Source: Ophiostoma sp. CBS 140.51
Lineage: Eukaryota > Ascomycota > Sordariomycetes > Ophiostomatales > Ophiostomataceae
Direction of reading: 5' to 3'
Length of the DNA: 11,462 bases
NCBI GenBank assembly: GCA_029298735.1
Contig: JANSLP010000564.1
Location: 1 to 11,462, forward strand
Shown here: positions 1 through 7,102 of the stretch, one piece after another
Layout: each line of letters starts with the position of its first letter
Numbering within the stretch: position 1 is the stretch's first letter
The notes under the pieces: model-generated
Told to the model about the DNA's origin: nothing
Database searches by the model: none
Seen by the model: only the letters and a program-made list of their open reading frames with translations
Translations under genes and position numbers: made by a program

Positions 1-139
1 ACCAAGGTTGCCAAGGACTCATAAGTCATTGCGCCCCTTCACGATATCTCTTTCTAGCAGAAACGAAACAAACACAATCTTCGCAACAAGGCACTTTTTT
101 TAACCGAAAATTCCTAATCATGTCGTTACATGATTTTCT

Positions 140-379
140 ATGCCCCGTCTCGAAAGACAAGAAGAATGGGATGGAAACAAAGACTTTGTGCTACAAACTC
201 TCAACGGAGATATTTCCCAAAAGAGCAAACGGCAGGATTTCATTCACGTTGTACAAGTGGGAGTCCTATTTTTTGTGAATAAAAATACCACAGGTGTTAA
301 GCCCTGTGTTCCTTCCCGCAGCAGTGTGGTTCCGTGGGTAGGAACGAAGCGCATCGGCAAAGAACTGCTCTCGGTATAG
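140..379 (+). CDS. Possible small hypothetical protein, 79 aa
   Basis: Open frame with an ATG start giving a 79-residue polar protein that begins MPRLERQEEWDGNKDF and ends KRIGKELLSV. About 60% of its codons start with a purine, which is suggestive but not decisive. It has no signal peptide or recognisable motif; a short hydrophobic patch (VVQVGVLFFV, residues about 37-46) could be a beta strand or weak membrane contact. The A/C-rich stretch just upstream (about 61-118) resembles a fungal 5' leader. A second ATG at position 120, in another frame and with A at -3, opens a 52-codon ORF (120-278) that overlaps it. That ORF's stop lies directly on an AATAAA (278-283). At most one of the two is likely to be the real product. 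It could also be a first exon or chance. Confidence 0.25.
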   Translation: MPRLERQEEWDGNKDFVLQTLNGDISQKSKRQDFIHVVQVGVLFFVNKNTTGVKPCVPSRSSVVPWVGTKRIGKELLSV

Positions 380-1938
380 ACGCAATTATTGCATCGTTAC
401 TTATACATATATGTCGGCCTGCAGAACCGACATGCAAACCATACCAACCGGAGTACATGTTTAGCAGCGTACACCATCACCGTGCATTGCAAAAAGAAAC
501 ATTTCTGCCGTGTCCCCCGACAGGCAGGAGGTCATGTTGTGCAAGTCTTCCTTCAGGGGTATTGATTTTTCTTGCCATGCACGACTTCCCATCTTCCCCC
601 GTTTACACGTGTTACTCCCACATACACACTCCTCTTTTGTGCTTCCCAACGGACTCTCGAAAAGAGAAGGGCCGTTCGGGCGTTGCACAAATTGTATTCT
701 TTATATTTTTATTCACATATGCATGTTACGGGTCACTGGTATTGGAAAACAGGTTTGTTTTGTTCTGAAAATAGTTTGTATTTAGGAGACATCCAGAAAT
801 TAACTACTAATTTGAGTAAAATTCGCATGGAGTCACTATAGAAAGAGGCGGTAAGGAGTTACAAAAAAGATAGGGAGGGGATGACGTCAATGACAAAGAT
901 AAGGAGAAACCACCACCAGGATGAGTTAGCCTTTCTTGCACCACTCGGCCACTGCCCACTATCTTTTTTGTTACTCAAAATACTATAAAAAGGAAAATGA
1001 GGAGGGAAAAAGACAAAGGAGACACAAGGTTGACAAAAGAAAATAAATATGATAGAAAATATATGTCCAGCACCTCGAAGTGGCCCCAGCCAACCGGGAG
1101 GGGAGAAGGACAAGAAAGAGGGGGAGTGAGAGGGACGAAACAAGATGGGGAGGGTGGGGTTCAACGGACAACAGAAGCGCTCGCACGGCGAGTCCTTTTA
1201 ACTTCTCCTGCGTGCCGTGCCCAGCCTCAGCCACTCGTCGACTGAACAAACACTCTTGCCTCTTTTTTGGCCTTCCCTCTGTCCACGGTGACTTTCCAGG
1301 AGCCGACTTTATCCTGCCGAGAAGGAAGAAAGCCTGTGTAGCGAGGTGAGCTACTGTCGGTGATTTTGCCAAACTTCCTCCGGCCATCTCATTTTTTCTG
1401 CTCGCTACTATATACCACTATCCATGAGGTGCGCGAGCGAACAGAAACCGCCAATCATGAAGATGGGTTGTATTATTGTGAAGTAGTGAGGTCGAAGAAA
1501 GGGGATGAGAGGGAGTGAGAGTTTGACGTTGGCGGGCAGGAGGCAGAAGAAAAGAGGAAGCTGTATCGACTGACCACATTGTAGACAAAAAAGTGACTGA
1601 TCCTGCAGTGTATCTTGTGGTGGTGAGAGACGAGGCAGCTTGGTGTCCTATTGATTTCTGTCCGTTGAAGCGAGCCTCTTCTAGCTTCAAAAATTAATAT
1701 TGTCAATTCGCGTTGAGCCCTGATTGTTCTGGGGAGTGTGTGGGATGACCCAAGACGGTGCCCAGAAACGAAAGAAGAAAAAAGAGAGGACGAGAGGCAA
1801 GTTCTCAACGCAAAGCCAGTTGCGAATAGGATCTGCCTGGTGATCTCAGTATTTCATTTTGTTCATTATAGCCTGGAGAGCCGCCTTGGGTCCCGGATGT
1901 CGAGATGATGCAACTCGTTGTTAGTGTGATTGTTTTGC
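380..1938. other. Long stretch without a supported gene
   Basis: A 103-codon + frame starts at ATG 457 and ends at 768. Its translation (Ser, Pro, His, Phe, Cys mixed) shows no coding bias or domain, so I do not call it. From about 840 the + strand becomes purine-rich, with GA- and GGGA-rich runs. TATA-like sequences occur at 984-991 (TATAAAAA) and near 1406-1414, but neither lies at a sensible distance from a convincing start codon. I see no repeat, RNA gene or mobile element here. Confidence 0.5.
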
Positions 1939-2154
1939 ATGTTGTTGTTTGGCCTTTTGCGTGTATTAAGTCGATCCGTTTTTGTAAGAGTTGAGAAAGC
2001 CAGTTCCCATGTCGTCAAAACGTGTTCGAGTGTACCGAATATATCGTTTGCTTGTGATGTCGTAGAAAAGAATGAAAAGACCGTTTCCTGTCAAAGGATG
2101 AAAGATCCCGTTCTTTTTGTCGTCAAGCTCGTATTAGGGGTATATTCGTCGTAA
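1939..2154 (+). CDS. Doubtful small ORF, 71 aa, hydrophobic N-terminus
   Basis: An ATG-started frame of 71 residues. It opens with a hydrophobic, basic N-terminus (MLLFGLLRVLSRSVFVRVEK), which could be a mitochondrial presequence or signal anchor, then a polar middle with four Cys residues, and ends VVKLVLGVYSS. Unlike the flanking DNA it is not purine-rich, so its openness is not a simple composition effect. However, 71 codons is within chance expectation and there is no clear poly(A) signal after the stop. An internal GTAAGA (about 1984) could be a splice donor, which would break this reading. I do not recognise the sequence. Confidence 0.15.
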   Translation: MLLFGLLRVLSRSVFVRVEKASSHVVKTCSSVPNISFACDVVEKNEKTVSCQRMKDPVLFVVKLVLGVYSS

Positions 2155-2870
2155 AAGGTCGTACATCATTCCGAAAGCCGTTAAAGAGAAAACCCAAACC
2201 AAACCCAGAAGACAATGAAAAAGAAAGGACCAAAATATAACCAGGCCCCGCAAGGCTGCAAATGAAATATAAACAAAAGAAGAGAAAGGGGGTAGAAGAA
2301 TAAGAAAAGAATCGAAAGCCCGTTCAGCGAGCGGAACGCGGACGCTGGTAGCGTAGCTAAACCAGACATCATGCGTGTGGAGGGTATCTTCAGAGTGAAA
2401 AATGCCAGTGCCGCCGTAAAACCAAAGACAAATGGAGGATAGCAAGGAAATGGGGGAGATGAAAAGAAAATGGTAAGGAAATGACAAAAAAGAGGAAAAC
2501 AAAATAGTGTCTTGTCTGGAGTCTCGCCAGACTGCATTGCTGCAATTGTCTTTAATAAAAACCAAGGTCCGCCTGTATTCGCCCTTCCAAGATGCAATGT
2601 GTACCCGTCCGAAGACCCAGCCGTGATGAGGGAGTAAAAAATAAAAAGCAAATAACGATGAAAAATGAAATGAGAAAGGAAAATATAAAGCAAAACAACA
2701 TAGCTGTGTGACCGACCTTGCGGATCGTGCTGATGATGGAAAGTCTTCACCTCTTCCGTGTGACCCCATGGAAAAGAAAAAGAAAAGAAAATAAAGAAAA
2801 GGGGGATATGAAAAAGGAAATCGCTCGCTTCGCTGTTGAAAATTCAAAGGTGAAAAAGATTAAGTTCCCA
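2155..2870. other. Purine-rich non-coding stretch (+ strand)
   Basis: The + strand is dominated by A and G (runs such as AAAGAAAGG, GGGGGATATGAAAAAGG), so the minus strand is CT-rich. The minus-strand frames open here are almost all Phe, Ser, Leu and Pro, as expected from translating pyrimidine tracts, and I read them as composition artefacts. The stretch may be a regulatory region for a leftward gene beyond the window, but no start or TATA element decides this. Confidence 0.5.
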
Positions 2871-2931
2871 GAGTGGTGAATGGTATGTGCAAGTGCCGGA
2901 CCCGATTGCTCCTGTGCTGAAAGAAAGGAAA

Positions 2932-3252
2932 ATGCCGATGATGAATGCTGATATATGTGCCTTATTGAAAACAAAAACTGAAACCGAGGAAGCTGAAAAG
3001 GAAGTGCCTGCCGTATTGTATGCCGGATTGAAAGATGCAAAAATGTGCCCGCCGCAGCCCGTTCTTTTGCTGCGCTGTGGAGAAATGTCGCGTCGCCGCT
3101 TTCCAGATGCCAGATCGAAAAAAAGGAAGAAATGTCGCTATGCTGTGTTGTCGCCGCGCCGCGCAGCCCTGTTTTGTTTATTTTCGAAAGGGGGGATTGA
3201 AGCAAAGATGGAAAATAAAAGAGGCCCAAGACCCGTGAAACGCCGTCCCTGA
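2932..3252 (+). CDS. Possible basic hypothetical protein or exon, 106 aa from the first ATG
   Basis: An open + frame of 106 residues from the ATG at 2932. The frame is already open from 2854. A TTCCCAG at about 2866-2872 could be a splice acceptor feeding in an earlier start (EWYVQVPDPIAPVLKERK precedes the ATG). The first half is acidic to mixed (NADICALLKTKTETEEAEKE), and the second half is basic with an NLS-like SKKRKK and a VKRRP end. About 70% of first-half codons begin with a purine. The local DNA is purine-rich, which inflates that figure and suppresses stops, so the call is weak. It is convergent with the minus-strand gene that follows. I recognise no domain. Confidence 0.25.
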   Translation: MPMMNADICALLKTKTETEEAEKEVPAVLYAGLKDAKMCPPQPVLLLRCGEMSRRRFPDARSKKRKKCRYAVLSPRRAALFCLFSKGGIEAKMENKRGPRPVKRRP

Positions 3253-3416
3253 AACAACCCAAAAAAGAAAGAAAAGTAAGGAAAAGATACAAAGGAGATA
3301 TCTTTTTTTTTCGGAGGCTTTATGAAGGGCTTTTGAAGGGTTTTGTTGTTCGACTCAAGGAAACGAGGTGGACGAAAGGGGGGAACACTGTCCGCCTTGC
3401 TCTCACACTCTAACTG

Positions 3417-3542
3417 TCATAAGAAAGAAGAGGAGGGAGCAGTCGTCGTAGGCGCCATCGAGGTGGTGGTGGTTATCGGTGGTGCAGTTGGTACCGTTGG
3501 AAAGCCGGTGTTTGAGATTGTTCCAGTGACGGCCGCTGGTTG
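3417..3542 (-). other. 41-codon in-frame open extension after the TGA of the 384-aa gene
   Basis: On the minus strand the codons after the TGA (3545-3543) stay open in the same frame for 41 codons, until another TGA at 3419-3417. The translation starts QPAAVTGTISNTGF and continues rich in Pro, Thr, Ser and Ala (including a TTTT run). It matches the composition of the upstream protein tail and has purine-first codon bias. The stop is followed by C (TGA-C), a leaky context in many eukaryotes, but the strong CTA readthrough motif is absent (TGA CAA). Readthrough would yield a 426-residue form. Alternatively, a 38-nt intron (3573-3536, GTATCA...CCAG with a CTGAC branch-like motif) would remove the TGA and switch to a different frame. 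Confidence 0.4.
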
Positions 3543-4697
3543 TCAGATCATGGCGGCGGTGTACTCTTGATACCGGTCCCAGCCGAAGCCGCCGTACCCA
3601 ACACTAACACCGCATTGTTGTGGTGTCAGCATGCTGGGCAGGGTCAGTTGGGACATGGAATCAGTGACAACGGGCGATGCGTAGTACATGGGGGCGGTTG
3701 TGTAGGGCTGGCTGTAGTGCATTGGCGGCGAGGGCGTGATGTGGTGCATCTGTTGCTGTTGCTGCTGCTGCATGTCGTGCTGCATTTCCTGCATGCTCAT
3801 GTTGGCCCAGATAGTGTTGGTTGACTCGACAGAGGTGGCCGAGATGTTGGGACTGGAGGGGAGCACGCGCCATGCGTCGACGGGGGCAGGCAGGGTCGAT
3901 GTGATGGCAGCAGCGGTGGCGGCAATAGCAGCAGCCATGGCGTTGGCAGGATGATGAGAAGCGGCGGCAGCAAGCGACTGTTGCGTCCAGAGGCTGCTTA
4001 GGTTGGCGGAGCCGGCGTTGCTGGGCAGAAGAGGCGGCTGGCGGAAGACCTCGACGGGCTTAGGCGGTGGTGGTGTCAGAGTCTTGAAGAGAGCCAGGAT
4101 GTTGGTCTTGACCTCATCGCTCTTACCACACAGAAGCTCGCCGGCGCCGTCCTCCTCAAGGCCCTCGAGGGCGGTGACGTGTGTGCGGTAGACGTACTTG
4201 TTGATGGCCTGGACAAAGTCGTTGTGCATCTTCTTGGCCTGCTGCTCCTTCTCGGGCCAGTCGAAGGTGTTGGCCTTGTTGTCGACGGTGTGGATGTCCT
4301 TGTGGTACTCGATAAGGGCCTCGATAGAGTCAGGCGTGAGCTTGAAGGCGACCTCGTTGCGCAGGACCATGTCGACGTGAACAATGTAGGCTTCGACGGT
4401 GATGAGCTGGTAGTTGAAGAGGGCCTCAACGAGCGGGTTGGGGTCCTGGCGCAGTTCAGCTTCGGGGGCTTTGGCGACCATGAGCGAAGTCAATGTCCAG
4501 ATGGCGTTTTCAGAGGACAGGGTCTCGGTGAGGCAGCGTTGGTGCTGGGGCACGCTGTTGAGTGGGCGCTTGACGCGGTTGATGCGCTTGAGGGTCTGTG
4601 TAAGCCACGGCTCGACCTTGGAGCCCAGGACGACGTTGACGGAGGAGGCACGGGGAGCAAAGGCGGCGGCGGACGCCGGTAACAATTGCGGAGGCAT
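3543..4697 (-). CDS. Hypothetical protein, 384 aa: helical N-terminal domain plus Ala/Gln/Pro-rich tail
   Basis: The one strong coding region in the window: intronless, GC-rich at third positions and richer in GC than its flanks. The ATG at 4697-4695 has A at -3 and is the first ATG after an in-frame TAA (4724-4722), so the start is well supported. Residues about 24-205 look like a folded, mostly helical domain (PWLTQTLKRINRVKRPLN, LVEALFNYQLITVEAYIVHV, PDSIEALIEYHKD, FVQAINKYVYRTHV). A PPPPKP linker (209-214) follows. Residues about 240-270 are Ala-rich, 303-319 are Met/Gln/His-rich with seven Gln at 310-316, and the end is Tyr/Pro/Met/Gly-rich. There is no signal peptide, membrane span or zinc motif. 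The disordered Q/A-rich tail is typical of fungal regulators and RNA-associated factors, but function is unknown and I do not recognise the family. Confidence 0.88.
   Translation of the reverse strand: MPPQLLPASAAAFAPRASSVNVVLGSKVEPWLTQTLKRINRVKRPLNSVPQHQRCLTETLSSENAIWTLTSLMVAKAPEAELRQDPNPLVEALFNYQLITVEAYIVHVDMVLRNEVAFKLTPDSIEALIEYHKDIHTVDNKANTFDWPEKEQQAKKMHNDFVQAINKYVYRTHVTALEGLEEDGAGELLCGKSDEVKTNILALFKTLTPPPPKPVEVFRQPPLLPSNAGSANLSSLWTQQSLAAAASHHPANAMAAAIAATAAAITSTLPAPVDAWRVLPSSPNISATSVESTNTIWANMSMQEMQHDMQQQQQQQMHHITPSPPMHYSQPYTTAPMYYASPVVTDSMSQLTLPSMLTPQQCGVSVGYGGFGWDRYQEYTAAMI
3750..3770 (-). repeat. Short glutamine-codon repeat (7 codons)
   Basis: Seven consecutive Gln codons read on the minus strand as CAG CAG CAG CAA CAG CAA CAG, encoding residues 310-316 of the 384-aa protein. 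CAA interruptions make it less prone to slippage than pure CAG. It sits in a Met/Gln/His-rich segment, so length variation would be tolerated. Confidence 0.85.
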
Positions 4698-4724
4698 GTT
4701 GAAGTGTGTGGTGTGTGTATGTTA
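4698..4724 (-). promoter_or_regulatory. CA-rich 5' leader of the 384-aa gene
   Basis: Immediately upstream of the start codon the transcribed strand is an unstructured CA-rich run (CACACACCACACACTTCAAC before ATG), with A at -3. CA- and A-rich leaders without upstream ATGs are common before well-translated fungal genes. The in-frame TAA at its far end fixes the start. Confidence 0.45.
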
Positions 4725-4832
4725 GGCAAAGAGACGAAGAACAAATTTGTTGCAAGGCGAGTGGCAAAAGGCACACAAGAGAGGCAGCTGCAGTTGTTGA
4801 TCGGGGTGAGCAGACTCGGGAGGGAGGCAAGT

Positions 4833-4838
4833 TATATA
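4833..4838 (-). promoter_or_regulatory. TATA-like box of the 384-aa gene
   Basis: TATATA (palindromic core in CTGATATATAAC on the minus strand), about 135 bp upstream of the start codon, a sensible distance for a fungal core promoter. A second candidate, TATAAA on the + strand (TTTATA on the gene's strand), lies at 4985-4990. No mapped transcription start supports either. Confidence 0.35.
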
Positions 4839-5680
4839 TCAGAATGGATGATGATTGTATCAACGGTAGACAGGATGGGAGGATGTGAGAAGATGGGTGG
4901 CAGACCACAGGTCTGGGAACAGGAACAGCAGGGGTTGAGTTGAAGAAGAACCGGAGCGAAGACCGGGGGGGAAAGAATGAAAGATATAAAACAGAAGAAA
5001 AAAAAGAGTAGACAGAAGCAATAGAGGATGAAGGAGCAAAAATAGAGCAGTCGGGCGGTTCTTAGAAAGGAGGATGAGGATGAGAGAAAGAGGCTGTGAT
5101 GAAGTGACGAGAAGAGTATGTATATCAATAAATCGATGAAAAATAAATCAATAAACCGAGATATAATATCGTGAAGGGAGGGCGGAATAGAGAACTAAGA
5201 CGACGCCACGACTGGATGAAGAGAAAGGGGAGAAGGGGAGGGGGAAGAGGTTGGACGAAGAGCTCGTGAAGAGAAAAAAGGAAGAAGGAGGGTGAGAATC
5301 TCGTAAAAAAGAAAGGACGGGCAAGAAGAAGAAGAGGGTGGTGGGGAGAGTATATACCAAAATCCTTGCCTCCGCTTTCTGGGCTGTCTGGCGGTCTTGC
5401 TGTCTGGGGGGTCCCCCGTTCAGTGGACATAGGGCCAGCGGTGCGGAACATGCCACCAGCAGGGTGAGAGAAACGGGAAAAAAGAAAATACAGTAAAAAG
5501 AATAAAAGAATAAAAGAAGAATTAGAGAAGAGTGTGAGCGAAAAGAGGGTCGGAGGAGGGACAATGGGTCCGGCGCTGCAGCGGTTCTGCAGTGTGGGCA
5601 GGCAGTGGGGCCCAGAAGGCGAAGTCAAGGGGGGTGTGGAGGAAGGAGGGGGGTGTGGTGAGTGTGTGTGGAAGGAACTG
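4839..5680 (-). promoter_or_regulatory. CT-rich upstream region of the 384-aa gene
   Basis: Upstream of the TATA-like box the gene's own strand is strongly pyrimidine-rich for several hundred bases (CTTTCTC, CCCCCTC and TCTTCTT runs), interrupted by an AT-rich patch at about 5115-5170. CT-rich upstream tracts are common in highly expressed fungal genes. A mixed-composition island at about 5370-5460 contains a GGGGGGTCCCCC palindrome. The 232- and 138-codon minus-strand frames here are mostly Ser, Phe, Leu and Pro, so I treat them as artefacts of composition. I see no other gene. Confidence 0.45.
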
Positions 5681-5704
5681 TGAGGTCGTGAGGTCGTGAG
5701 GTTG
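5681..5704 (+). repeat. 8-bp tandem repeat, three copies (TGAGGTCG)
   Basis: Three back-to-back units: TGAGGTCG, TGAGGTCG and TGAGGTTG, the last with one change. Confidence 0.9.
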
Positions 5705-5714
5705 TGCAGGAAGG

Positions 5715-5738
5715 TGCAGACCTGCAGACCTGCAGACC
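5715..5738 (+). repeat. 8-bp tandem repeat, three copies (TGCAGACC)
   Basis: Three exact units of TGCAGACC. Each junction contains CTGCAG (PstI-type palindrome). It begins 10 bp after the TGAGGTCG repeat. Confidence 0.9.
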
Positions 5739-5860
5739 ACTTCAGCGCATTTCGGTCTTCAGTCTTTTCTTTACAACAGAGGCCACCACAGGCCAGACCA
5801 GGCCTCGCCGGGGCTGCCGCCACCGCCGATGCAAGAGCAAAGCGAAAATAGACCAGAGGG

Positions 5861-5884
5861 AGCGATGTAGCGATGCAGCGATGC
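5861..5884 (+). repeat. 8-bp tandem repeat, three copies (AGCGATGC)
   Basis: Units AGCGATGT, AGCGATGC and AGCGATGC, followed by a decayed AGATGCAG. It has the same period and copy number as the two repeats before it, but an unrelated unit sequence. Confidence 0.9.
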
Positions 5885-5984
5885 AGATGCAGGGGAGGTG
5901 CTTGGTTTGACAGGCGCGCTTTAGCACGGCTTGTAGAATCTCAATTTGCTACCGTTATTGACTTTGATTTAATTATTTGATTTA

Positions 5985-5990
5985 TTTATT
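5985..5990 (-). terminator. Possible poly(A) signal at the stop of the 77-aa minus ORF
   Basis: On the minus strand the stop codon TAA runs directly into ATAAATAAATC, giving overlapping AATAAA hexamers, followed by an AT-rich stretch down to about 5940. This fits a 3' end for the ORF at 5990-6223 and contrasts with the GC-rich sequence on either side. Confidence 0.3.
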
Positions 5991-6223
5991 TACATCGCCA
6001 GTTGTGCCTTCCACCGTTGACAAGCTTCTGCAGGTCCGAGTCTGCCTGCTGCACCGCGCCTTCTCCCACCGCCGCTGTTGCTGTTATGTTTGAGAGGTGT
6101 TGGGTCGCCACTGCCGTTATTGTTGCTTCTTGTTGGTTTGTTTATTTTGATTTCGTCTACATCTTCACATGTTTTCATGTCTGCCTGCATCGTTGTTTCC
6201 TTGATTCGCAGAATGCTTCCCAT
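5990..6223 (-). CDS. Candidate small hypothetical protein, 77 aa, Asn/Gly/Lys-rich
   Basis: A minus-strand frame starting at the ATG 6223-6221 with G at -3. The product begins MGSILRIKETTMQADMKTC, has an acidic patch (CEDVDEIKINK), then a low-complexity Ser/Asn/Gly segment and a basic Gly/Arg stretch (GGGRRRGAAGRLG), and ends WKAQLAM. About three quarters of codons begin with a purine, the strongest such bias among the small ORFs, although the strand here is not a simple purine tract. The frame stays open upstream of the ATG, so it could instead be a last exon. A different frame near the end (DLQKLVNGGRHNWRCK) also ends in a stop a few bases later, so the exact frame is unsettled. No recognisable family. 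Confidence 0.33.
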   Translation of the reverse strand: MGSILRIKETTMQADMKTCEDVDEIKINKPTRSNNNGSGDPTPLKHNSNSGGGRRRGAAGRLGPAEACQRWKAQLAM

Positions 6224-6568
6224 ATCGACAAAAAGAGTCAGCAGGCCGCTCCAGTAGGGAAAGAGCGGCCGGCCAGAAGGCGCCACAGAGAAAGACCGAA
6301 AATACCTGCCAGTGCCAGGCCGGGAAAGAGTGACTGTGTGGTGACCACTTTGTGATCTCTACTACGATTCGTGCCCTCTTTTTGTTGTTTCTCTTTGTCG
6401 CTCATGCGATACATGCATCACATCGTAAAACGCATTGAAGCATCTCGTCTTGCACAAGTGACAGCGAGTAATACACGTACAAAAGAGCAGGGCCCTATGG
6501 AATCCACCTTTTTGTACGATACGATTTGCGTGGATACGGAGGGAGCAGAGGGACGCCACAATTGAAAA

Positions 6569-6584
6569 TACGGAGTACGGAGTA
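6569..6584 (+). repeat. Direct repeat TACGGAG-TACGGAG-TA
   Basis: Sixteen bases reading TACGGAGTACGGAGTA: two tandem copies of TACGGAG plus TA. I recall this word (or its complement TACTCCGTACTCCGTA) recurring between genes in filamentous fungi, but I cannot check frequency here. Confidence 0.6.
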
Positions 6585-6843
6585 TTCCTGTTTGGTCGTG
6601 CTTGCCATTTTGGCTTGCAGCCGTGGTCATGCGCGGCATTTGGGCCAAGGCAGACTTGAGGCAAAGAGCGAAGAATGAGCGAACAAGAGCGACGAGAAAC
6701 CTGCAGAGGAGGGCAGGTGCGAACTTGCAGCGAATGCGATAAAAAGTGGGTTGTCTGTTCAAGACCGGAATCGAAAAAGGAACACAAGAAAAAGATGCAG
6801 GTGCATGCAGCATGCAGCACGTTCCAGCAGCTGGAGGGCGGCG

Positions 6844-6862
6844 GTGCAGGTGCGACCTGCAC
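6844..6862. repeat. Perfect 8-bp inverted repeat with 3-nt loop
   Basis: GTGCAGGT-GCG-ACCTGCAC. The word GCAGGTGCGA also occurs at 6714-6723 and GCAGGTGCAT near 6798, so this hairpin sits within a cluster of related words. No T-run follows, so I do not call it a terminator. Confidence 0.75.
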
Positions 6863-7049
6863 AAGGACACCCTCCTGTCAGCCCCCAGTGCATCCACGGG
6901 GTAGGTTAAAGAACCGCCGTCTCACAGCCAAAATACGGCCAAATCGTGCTGAGCTAACACTCTTTTAACAAGGTCAAGAACCAAGGTCCACCGAAGGGAC
7001 CGTACAGAGCTGTGTATTTAGTTAAGAGAAGACCGATACGAAAAGCGCT

Positions 7050-7077
7050 TTGAAAGCGATGAATTGAAAGCGATAAA
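7050..7077 (+). repeat. 14-bp tandem repeat, two copies
   Basis: TTGAAAGCGATGAA followed at once by TTGAAAGCGATAAA, one mismatch. It directly precedes the 20-bp repeat and shares the GCG-rich word style (AAAGCGCT, AATGCGCTG). Confidence 0.85.
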
Positions 7078-7102
7078 TTGCGCTGTTTAATGCGCTGGTT
7101 GA

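Larger units (their letters stand above)
6224..7049. other. Mixed-composition stretch without a supported gene
   Basis: Open frames on both strands (up to about 165 codons, minus 6362-6862) have Cys-, His-, Ser- and Phe-rich translations with no coding bias, and I leave them out. The stretch is rich in the word GCAGGTG and its relatives and contains a short perfect hairpin and a TACGGAG direct repeat, both listed separately. Confidence 0.45.

Noticed and set aside
997..1245. 82-codon + frame just after TATAAAAA at 984
   Set aside because: The TATA-like word lies only 6 bp before the ATG, too close to be its promoter. The Arg/Gly/Glu/Lys content follows from the GA-rich DNA.
2134..3292. Long minus-strand frames (up to 237 codons) upstream of 3300
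   Set aside because: Translations are mostly Phe, Ser, Leu, Pro and Tyr, as expected from reading pyrimidine tracts. There is no domain, bias or splice support.
3342..3365. GTTCGACTC resembling a tRNA B box
   Set aside because: The flanking T-stem does not pair well, and no A box or acceptor stem fits at the right distance.
3540..4725. Plus-strand and other minus-strand frames across 3543-4697 (167, 117, 103 codons)
   Set aside because: Shadow frames of the 384-aa gene, Val/Gly- or Ser/Thr/Arg-repetitive, as expected from its codon bias.
5125..5823. 232-codon minus-strand frame
   Set aside because: Low-complexity Ser/Pro/Phe/Leu translation across the CT-rich upstream region of the main gene. 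It is best explained by composition.
6362..6897. Two minus-strand frames of about 160 codons
   Set aside because: Cys/Ser/Phe/Arg-rich with no coding bias or motif. They overlap each other in different frames and have no supporting signals.
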